Part shown: positions 1 to 5,220 of the stretch, piece after piece
Position numbering within the stretch: the stretch's first letter is position 1
Layout: each line of letters opens with the position of its first letter
Origin: an uncultured Burkholderiales bacterium
GTDB lineage: Bacteria; Pseudomonadota; Gammaproteobacteria; Burkholderiales; Burkholderiaceae_D
Direction: 5' to 3'
Assembly (NCBI GenBank): GCA_903904635.1
Contig: CAIVDH010000029.1
Span: forward strand, 1-6,714
Length of the DNA stretch: 6,714 nucleotides
The notes under the pieces: generated by a model
The model's database searches: none
The model's input: the letters and a program-made list of their open reading frames with translations, nothing else
Told to the model about the DNA's origin: nothing
Program-made: the position numbers and the translations under genes

Positions 1-801
1 ACGCACAGCACCGGAGGTATTATTTGCGCCAGCAAAAAATGTGATGTCCATATTCGAGATGCCTAATGCAGCGCTATTCTTCGCCGGCAGCGTGGCAGCC
101 ACACCGGTGATGACATCTTCAAACCACAGACCATTTTGAAACAGCAGCGGCATTTTGCCGACTGCAAAAGCCATATCGAAACCCTGCTCTTTATTCGTCA
201 GGCCGGAAGAAATTGCAGCAAAGTCACCTTCAAAAAACAACGCATCCGGTGTGATATCGAATACACCCGTGCAGTTGGTTGAACCATTAAATTCGCAGCG
301 GGTAAATTCAGTGCCGTTATCCAAAGGCCTGAAAAATGCATGCACACGTTCGGTACCAGTAAAACGATAATCCACATCTAAATTCAAGCGCGCAGCAGCG
401 ATGTTGTTACGGTTATCGCCATTTATATTGCGTGCCGTACCAACCCGCATATCACCATAAACGGAAAAAGACTGATCAACCGGATTTTTCAGACCCAGCG
501 CCGTACCGGATCGCTGCAGCGGGCCAGCTTTATAAATCGCTCTTCCCAGCTCCAGCAGCGGCCGCGGTGTAGGCACAACAAATTTACCACCATAAATTTT
601 TAATTGCGCCTCACCACTGTAAGGCTTGTCTTCATAGACCGGATCGCCTGCAAAAACATCATCGGTATGTTTGACCACGGTTGCCTCTTTCGAGGTTTCT
701 GGCGGCGCATGCTCTGCACAAGCAGCAAATGGCGCATGCAGTGCAAAGCCTACTGCCAGTGCCATAGGCAAGAGATGCATCTTTATTGGTGCGTGGCTCA
801 T
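1..801 (-). CDS. Exported porin-like outer-membrane beta-barrel protein (3' end outside window)
   Basis: The frame runs from an ATG at 801 to the window edge without a stop, giving 267 visible residues. Residues 1-29 form a signal peptide (hydrophobic core at about 10-27, Ala-Cys-Ala before Glu30). A polar stretch follows, then alternating polar/hydrophobic segments ending in aromatic residues, for example around 65-76, 111-121, 134-147 and the segment with GKMPLLFQNGLWFED. This is the texture of an outer-membrane barrel strand set with turns rich in Asn, Asp and Gly. Cys169 and Cys177 sit in one probable loop and could form a disulfide. No CXXCH motif occurs in the visible part. The start overlaps the preceding stop (ATGA) and has AGGTGA 4 bases upstream. 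The position after two multiheme cytochromes suggests the porin part of a porin-cytochrome conduit, but a general porin is also possible. The C-terminal strand, which would settle barrel identity, is not in the window. Confidence 0.75.
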   Translation of the reverse strand, partial: MSHAPIKMHLLPMALAVGFALHAPFAACAEHAPPETSKEATVVKHTDDVFAGDPVYEDKPYSGEAQLKIYGGKFVVPTPRPLLELGRAIYKAGPLQRSGTALGLKNPVDQSFSVYGDMRVGTARNINGDNRNNIAAARLNLDVDYRFTGTERVHAFFRPLDNGTEFTRCEFNGSTNCTGVFDITPDALFFEGDFAAISSGLTNKEQGFDMAFAVGKMPLLFQNGLWFEDVITGVAATLPAKNSAALGISNMDITFFAGANNTSGAVR

Positions 802-2573
802 TTGGTCACCTGAAATTCTGCGCTGGATGCATGAACACTCAACATCCATTCATTCATGGAACGTTCCATATCCGAAGTCGCGTTCACAAAACGCATAAAG
901 TAAATTGGCTCAGCACGGCTGCGTAAACGCACTGCTAATTTATATTTGCCAGGTGCGGACATAAACTTTGCCGGTATCTTGAATTTCGCATCACGACTAC
1001 CCAGCGGCGGTATCGAACGCTGCTCCATGCGCACAAATGGCGGATGATTCATCACCGTGACTGGTTGCGTAGGTGGGCGCAGGAATGGAATCTGATCAAC
1101 ATCCAAATTCACCGGCAAATACATTTCACGATCGGTGCCTTTGACGTTAGTGGTCAAGAATTTGGTTTGCAAACTCCAGAGCTGATCATCCAGCGGTATT
1201 TTGCCGGCACGCACATCAAGCGAATGTAAATCAGCGAAGTCGCCTGCGGAATCCACATGACCACTTTCCCATACGCGCTTGCCATCAGGGCCGATCAAGG
1301 CCACATTCATCCATAGCTCTGGTTGTGCACCGAGTGAACCGGACGGCAGGTTATGACCGGAGTTGGTATTGGTCACTCTGTAAGAAAATTCCAGCGGCTG
1401 ACCAGCTCTTAATGATGACTTGAAGAATGGACCATCAACTTTTGCGCCGTTCTCCATTACCTTGGTGCGCAGCTCTTTTTTCTTGTTGATCGCTTCCAGA
1501 TTTTCCTGCACCACTTCCCATGCGCTGGCGCGGTCTGTTGCATCTGACCAGGCTTCCGGGAATTTGACTTTTACTTTACCGGCTGTGACATCGGCTTCGA
1601 ATTCTTCGCTACCCCACTTCGCACGATAGTCAAACTTCAACCAGTCTTCCATGCTCCATTTTTCAGCATTCTCGTTATGCGGGAATACACCAGGATGCGC
1701 AATCGGATAACCGGGGCCATAGAAAGCATGATTACTGTGTTTGCGATTTGGATTAATGACTTCCTTACCCAACTTCGCTGCCGGTCCGGTTTCATAACCT
1801 TCCGCCTTGCCCGGCACTTTGCCCATATGACAGTCCTGGCAACTGATACCCTGCTTTTTTGCTGGTGAGGCGCGATACTGATCCCACACCACTTCAAGCT
1901 TGATACCCAGATTGACGGCTACCTGATGGCATGACACACAAAATTCGGATTTTGAAATCTGATCAAACTGTATCGCGCTGGCGTGAATTTTAGTGCCGCG
2001 TGATTCAGGTGTAGGCGCTACTTTGTATTTGGCCGCATTGTTAACAACTTCTTCCAGACTCTTGCCATCAAATGGTCCATACACAGGGGCATGTATATTG
2101 CCCGGCTCTACGCGACGCTCACCATTGGCTTTGGAATATTCGGTTCCAACCCGGTGGCAGCTAATACAAGTGACACCTTCGCGTGAAACCTGACTGCGCT
2201 TCCATAAAGGCATGGCACGATCTTCACCCAAGGAGGTGCCCACACCCATATGGCAGCGTACACAAAAGCTGCCTATGGTTGGTGCCAGCTCAGTGATTTT
2301 TTGTTCGAACTTATGAAACATAGGCGAGATGCCTGCATACGCATGGCTAGAGCTACGCCATTCATCATAAATCTGTGTATGACAAGCTTTGCACTTGCTC
2401 GCGCTAGGATAACTATCCTCGCCATAAATCTGCGCATGCGGATCGGCTTTAGCAGCAACTGCTTCGGCTTTTTTTTCAGCCAGCGCAGCGCCTGATGCAA
2501 TCAGCCCCAGACCTACAAATAATGACAGCGTAAATAAACGTCTGACTTTTTTAAGTAATGGATAGTTCATCAT
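798..2573 (-). CDS. Periplasmic pentaheme cytochrome, c554-like, with heme-free C-terminal domain
   Basis: 591 residues. A basic start, a hydrophobic core at about 13-30 and an ALA/E site near residue 32 make a normal Sec signal peptide. Five CXXCH motifs begin at 61, 104, 136, 212 and 245. The first lies in a context (KCKACHTQIYDEW, then a His-Ala pair) typical of cytochrome c554-type multiheme domains. After residue 249 there are no further heme motifs. Residues about 385-591 look like a beta-rich domain beginning with a GHNLPSG motif (406-412), a histidine-glycine-proline signature that recurs in multiheme cytochromes of metal- and nitrogen-cycling bacteria. Hydroxylamine oxidoreductase and NrfA are unlikely: heme count is too low and there is no CXXCK. 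I infer a soluble periplasmic electron shuttle or a docking partner of the outer-membrane protein encoded next. The upstream stop overlaps the start (ATGA), and AAGGAAG lies 10 bases before the first of two adjacent ATG codons, favouring the first. Confidence 0.92.
   Translation of the reverse strand: MMNYPLLKKVRRLFTLSLFVGLGLIASGAALAEKKAEAVAAKADPHAQIYGEDSYPSASKCKACHTQIYDEWRSSSHAYAGISPMFHKFEQKITELAPTIGSFCVRCHMGVGTSLGEDRAMPLWKRSQVSREGVTCISCHRVGTEYSKANGERRVEPGNIHAPVYGPFDGKSLEEVVNNAAKYKVAPTPESRGTKIHASAIQFDQISKSEFCVSCHQVAVNLGIKLEVVWDQYRASPAKKQGISCQDCHMGKVPGKAEGYETGPAAKLGKEVINPNRKHSNHAFYGPGYPIAHPGVFPHNENAEKWSMEDWLKFDYRAKWGSEEFEADVTAGKVKVKFPEAWSDATDRASAWEVVQENLEAINKKKELRTKVMENGAKVDGPFFKSSLRAGQPLEFSYRVTNTNSGHNLPSGSLGAQPELWMNVALIGPDGKRVWESGHVDSAGDFADLHSLDVRAGKIPLDDQLWSLQTKFLTTNVKGTDREMYLPVNLDVDQIPFLRPPTQPVTVMNHPPFVRMEQRSIPPLGSRDAKFKIPAKFMSAPGKYKLAVRLRSRAEPIYFMRFVNATSDMERSMNEWMLSVHASSAEFQVTK
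806..811 (-). promoter_or_regulatory. Ribosome binding site of the porin-like gene
   Basis: AGGTGA on the minus strand, 4 bases before the ATG at 801. It supports this start over the in-frame ATG seven codons later, which has no such site. Confidence 0.65.
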
Positions 2574-4393
2574 TTTTTAGCGACTTCCTTTTTTGCTGAA
2601 CCGATATTTAGCTCATGCTTGGCATGGTAGGCGTGGCAGGTCTGGCAGGAGGAATCGACTTTCCCCTTCTGATGACATTCAACACACGTCTGTTTGCCTA
2701 TGCTGGCAAAGTTACTCTGATAGCTATCTATCGGCACTGCTTTGGGGGTGAAAAATTTGGGATACGTAGAGGTAGTGCTCAATTTATGGCAACTGCTGCA
2801 TCCGGCACTCGGATCTGCCACATTCAAATGCTTGGCATGTGAATACTTAGTCAGCGCAGCTGAATCAGGCACTACTGGCGGCGCATATTTCCATTCATCG
2901 CCAGGCTTGGCAGTTGTTGTCACCGCACGCAAGCCAGCTGAGTGACATTTGCCGCAAGCACCGGGACCTGTCTGCTTGTCGAGAAATTCCGTCATTGCCT
3001 CACGCGCCAGCGCACGTTTCTCATCATCCTTGTCGGAGAGACCCGCACGCAGTTTTTTAAACCACGCCTGCAATACCGGATCGGTATGTTTGGCGGCACG
3101 ATAAAACAACGCAGGATTACCTTCAGAATTTTCACCGGCAAACCAGCCGGATTCAGGTGCATCGGCTTGCGGCAAATCACCGCCTGCTGCCCATGCAGCG
3201 CCAGCCTTGCGCGTCTCTTCATTACTCAGACCAGCGACCAAACCATCCGGCGCCATTCTGGTCAATGCAGACTGACCTTCGCTGGCCATAGATCGCCACA
3301 GATTTTTTAAAGCCTTGGTATTGGCTTCTTCATCACCGTCTCTGGATAAGCCCAGCATCACCGACGAGGCAACCGTCAAACGCTCAGGCTCAAACAACAC
3401 CAGCTCACGTTCAATGACCTGGCTCTGATGACAACCGGCACAAACTTTTTCATAAGGTTTAATACTAATTTCACGCGTCTTGTTATCAACCGCATGACAC
3501 GTAGTGCAATCCGATTTTGCCATTGCCGCTAATTTCGCATCGCGCCCCGCACCCTTGGTGTGTTTAGGATTAACGAAATAATCTTCACTATGCGCGCTAT
3601 GGTCATAAAAAACATTGCCCGGTTTTGCATACGGATACTTGGGCCCGAACTGCGGATGGCCTTTTTCAAAATTATCAACCGAAGGCTTATGGCAGCCTGC
3701 ACAAGCCGTGTCTGCCACTTTGCTCAGCTTGTTTTCCGCGCCTTTGTGTTCGTTATGACAGCTAGCGCATGACACATCATCCATCGCCTGCCCAGCATAT
3801 TTCGCATTCTTGGGATGATCAATGTTATGTGCCAGCATGGCAGGACCGGCGAAGCGATGGCAATCGCCACACTTCTCGCTCACATCTGAGGATTTAAATG
3901 CAGAGAGCAACCAGCCACCGGCCTGATGCGGCGCATTACTGTGACAGGAAGCGCAGCCATTTTGGCTGGTAAATCCGGCATGCACACTAGACAAATGACC
4001 CGCATCGATTGCTGCCGGGTTGACTACGGAATTCACGCTCGGATCTACACCGATAATCAACGCCAAAAGCAACAGGAGTGCTGCGATCTTGGAGACAGCA
4101 CCGCGCAGGCTGCGCAGATTACGGGTTGGTGTACAAGGTGGCTGGGTGCAGGCACAACTACCATCGGGCAGCGGGCCATTCGTGCAAGGGCCGCCAGCTG
4201 ACTTCGGACGGCGGCATTCCCAGCGGTCGCCTACACGTACCGGATTGCACTCACTCGCGCCTCCGCATACGCCATTTGCACCGGGACCCTGCCAGCAGGA
4301 TTTACCCCATGCGCCTGCGCGGCCGCAACAATAAGATTGATTTGGTCGCACATAAGTGTCGACGCTATAGCCTGTGCGGTCTTGGTCGCTCAT
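2570..4393 (-). CDS. Membrane-anchored decaheme c-type cytochrome with cysteine-rich cytoplasmic N-terminal tail
   Basis: 607 residues. Ten CXXCH heme-binding motifs begin at residues 147, 175, 209, 231, 296, 318, 480, 532, 570 and 583. They form a block of six and a block of four, separated by a heme-free stretch of about 157 residues (323-479) that looks helical. A single hydrophobic segment at about 99-115 follows Arg91, Arg94, Arg97 and Lys102, so it should act as an uncleaved signal anchor that puts the hemes in the periplasm. The first 98 residues would then stay in the cytoplasm; they contain ten cysteines (22, 23, 33, 43, 49, 60, 70, 80, 82, 87) and a duplicated CxxGPxxxGxC motif. Only this start keeps the anchor, since the next methionine is beyond the second heme. 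The start overlaps the upstream stop as ATGA and has no clear Shine-Dalgarno sequence. The role is inferred to be electron transfer between the inner-membrane cytochrome b and the periplasmic pentaheme. It is not an obvious MtrA, which also has ten hemes but is much shorter and has a cleaved signal peptide. Confidence 0.92.
   Translation of the reverse strand: MSDQDRTGYSVDTYVRPNQSYCCGRAGAWGKSCWQGPGANGVCGGASECNPVRVGDRWECRRPKSAGGPCTNGPLPDGSCACTQPPCTPTRNLRSLRGAVSKIAALLLLLALIIGVDPSVNSVVNPAAIDAGHLSSVHAGFTSQNGCASCHSNAPHQAGGWLLSAFKSSDVSEKCGDCHRFAGPAMLAHNIDHPKNAKYAGQAMDDVSCASCHNEHKGAENKLSKVADTACAGCHKPSVDNFEKGHPQFGPKYPYAKPGNVFYDHSAHSEDYFVNPKHTKGAGRDAKLAAMAKSDCTTCHAVDNKTREISIKPYEKVCAGCHQSQVIERELVLFEPERLTVASSVMLGLSRDGDEEANTKALKNLWRSMASEGQSALTRMAPDGLVAGLSNEETRKAGAAWAAGGDLPQADAPESGWFAGENSEGNPALFYRAAKHTDPVLQAWFKKLRAGLSDKDDEKRALAREAMTEFLDKQTGPGACGKCHSAGLRAVTTTAKPGDEWKYAPPVVPDSAALTKYSHAKHLNVADPSAGCSSCHKLSTTSTYPKFFTPKAVPIDSYQSNFASIGKQTCVECHQKGKVDSSCQTCHAYHAKHELNIGSAKKEVAKK
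2584..2590 (-). promoter_or_regulatory. Ribosome binding site of the pentaheme cytochrome gene
   Basis: AAGGAAG on the minus strand, 10 bases before the ATG at 2573 and 13 before the second ATG at 2570. The spacing favours the first. It is encoded within the lysine-rich end of the decaheme protein. Confidence 0.7.
4390..4393 (-). promoter_or_regulatory. ATGA stop/start overlap without Shine-Dalgarno sequence
   Basis: The cytochrome b stop (TGA) and the decaheme start (ATG) share two bases. The preceding bases (GTTAACATCTACGCATC) hold no purine-rich ribosome site, so the decaheme probably depends on ribosomes that finish the cytochrome b and reinitiate. Confidence 0.65.
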
Positions 4394-5217
4394 GATGCGT
4401 AGATGTTAACGACGATTAAATGCCAGCATGCCAAAAGAACCAGCAATACAGCAGCGGGGACATGCACAAACAGCCAGAGCTTGAGCGCACCTTGCATCGC
4501 ATAATGCGCATCAAGGCCGCTTTTGCGCAATGCAATTACTTCGAGACGCTTGAGGTAAACAGCCTCACTCGGGCTCATGAATTTTTCTAATAAAAACAGA
4601 TGCGTTTGTATCCAGCCATCACTGCGACCAGTGCCCAGCAGATGGCTTAGCGTAAAGCGCGGGCGCTGAAAAAACCAATGTAATGATTCACTGTAGTAGC
4701 GGGTTAAGGTATGCGAGGAAGTTTCACGCGCTGCCTCAAGCACCAGAGCTTCGGCTTCTTCGCGTAGCAAAGCCAGCTCAGTCGGTATGCGTTCAAAAAT
4801 AACCTGGTCCCCCAGGTCAGTGAGCCGACGTGGATACAAGCGCTGCAATATCACGCCAAACAGACCCGAGAGCGACACCGCATAAAAAAACAAAGCGATG
4901 TATTGCTCATAACGGCCTTCAGGCCAGAGCGTGCCCGTATGCTGAAAATACAGCGGCAGACTAACTGCACCCAAAACAAAATGCAGCAGTTTCCAATCGC
5001 GTATGGTGCCCAATGGCAGTACCAGTAAACGTTTACGCGCCTTGAAAAAAACCAGCGTCAAAACAATAACGAACAAAGTGTAGCCAGTAATATGTGCAAC
5101 CGACCACAGATTGCGCTCACCTACCCGCGCCAACAGCGTGATCAATAACCAACCGACAAAAGCAATAAGGGCAAATTTTATAAATTTGCTTTGCTGAGTA
5201 GCATGCAGACTTTTCAT
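4390..5217 (-). CDS. Predicted diheme b-type cytochrome, five-helix inner-membrane protein
   Basis: 275 residues. Five hydrophobic helices are visible at about 15-31, 40-58, 77-93, 105-126 and 246-270. Basic residues at the N-terminus, at 59-73 and after 126 place the N-terminus and the 120-residue loop between helices 4 and 5 in the cytoplasm. Helix 3 has His79 and His93; helix 5 has His252 and His266. Both pairs are 14 residues apart, the same spacing as the two heme-b ligand pairs of bc1-complex cytochrome b. With this topology His79 and His252 lie on the inner side and His93 and His266 on the outer side, so two stacked b hemes are plausible. I infer that it passes electrons across the inner membrane between the upstream Fe-S protein and the downstream decaheme cytochrome, or exchanges them with quinone. 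NarI also has five helices and two b hemes but different ligand spacing; I do not recognise a named family. It starts 3 bases after the upstream stop, with GGAG 8 bases before the ATG, and its stop overlaps the next start. Confidence 0.85.
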   Translation of the reverse strand: MKSLHATQQSKFIKFALIAFVGWLLITLLARVGERNLWSVAHITGYTLFVIVLTLVFFKARKRLLVLPLGTIRDWKLLHFVLGAVSLPLYFQHTGTLWPEGRYEQYIALFFYAVSLSGLFGVILQRLYPRRLTDLGDQVIFERIPTELALLREEAEALVLEAARETSSHTLTRYYSESLHWFFQRPRFTLSHLLGTGRSDGWIQTHLFLLEKFMSPSEAVYLKRLEVIALRKSGLDAHYAMQGALKLWLFVHVPAAVLLVLLACWHLIVVNIYAS

Positions 5218-5220
5218 ACT

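Noticed and set aside
1637..1897. Minus-strand open frames in other registers (also 2273-2500 and 2992-3222)
   Set aside because: They lie within the heme-protein genes in shifted frames and have no family features.
798..2573. Nitrite reductase NrfA or hydroxylamine oxidoreductase
   Set aside because: Five CXXCH motifs only, no CXXCK, and no match in layout to the eight-heme oxidoreductases.
2942..3310. Plus-strand open frame of 122 codons, and the other plus-strand frames
   Set aside because: All lie antisense to cytochrome, Fe-S or barrel genes with clear motifs, and none shows a recognisable domain or good start context.
2570..4393. MtrA/PioA-type decaheme
   Set aside because: Heme number agrees but this protein is much longer, keeps an uncleaved anchor and has a cysteine-rich N-terminal tail and a large heme-free block.
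4802..4817. Perfect inverted repeat ACCTGG-TCCC-CCAGGT
   Set aside because: It is short, lies inside the cytochrome b coding region and has no U-tract, so it is probably a chance hairpin rather than a terminator.
4390..5217. NrfD/DmsC-type quinol membrane subunit, expected beside a DmsB-like protein
   Set aside because: Those have about eight to ten helices and no bis-histidine heme pairs; this protein has five helices and two such pairs.
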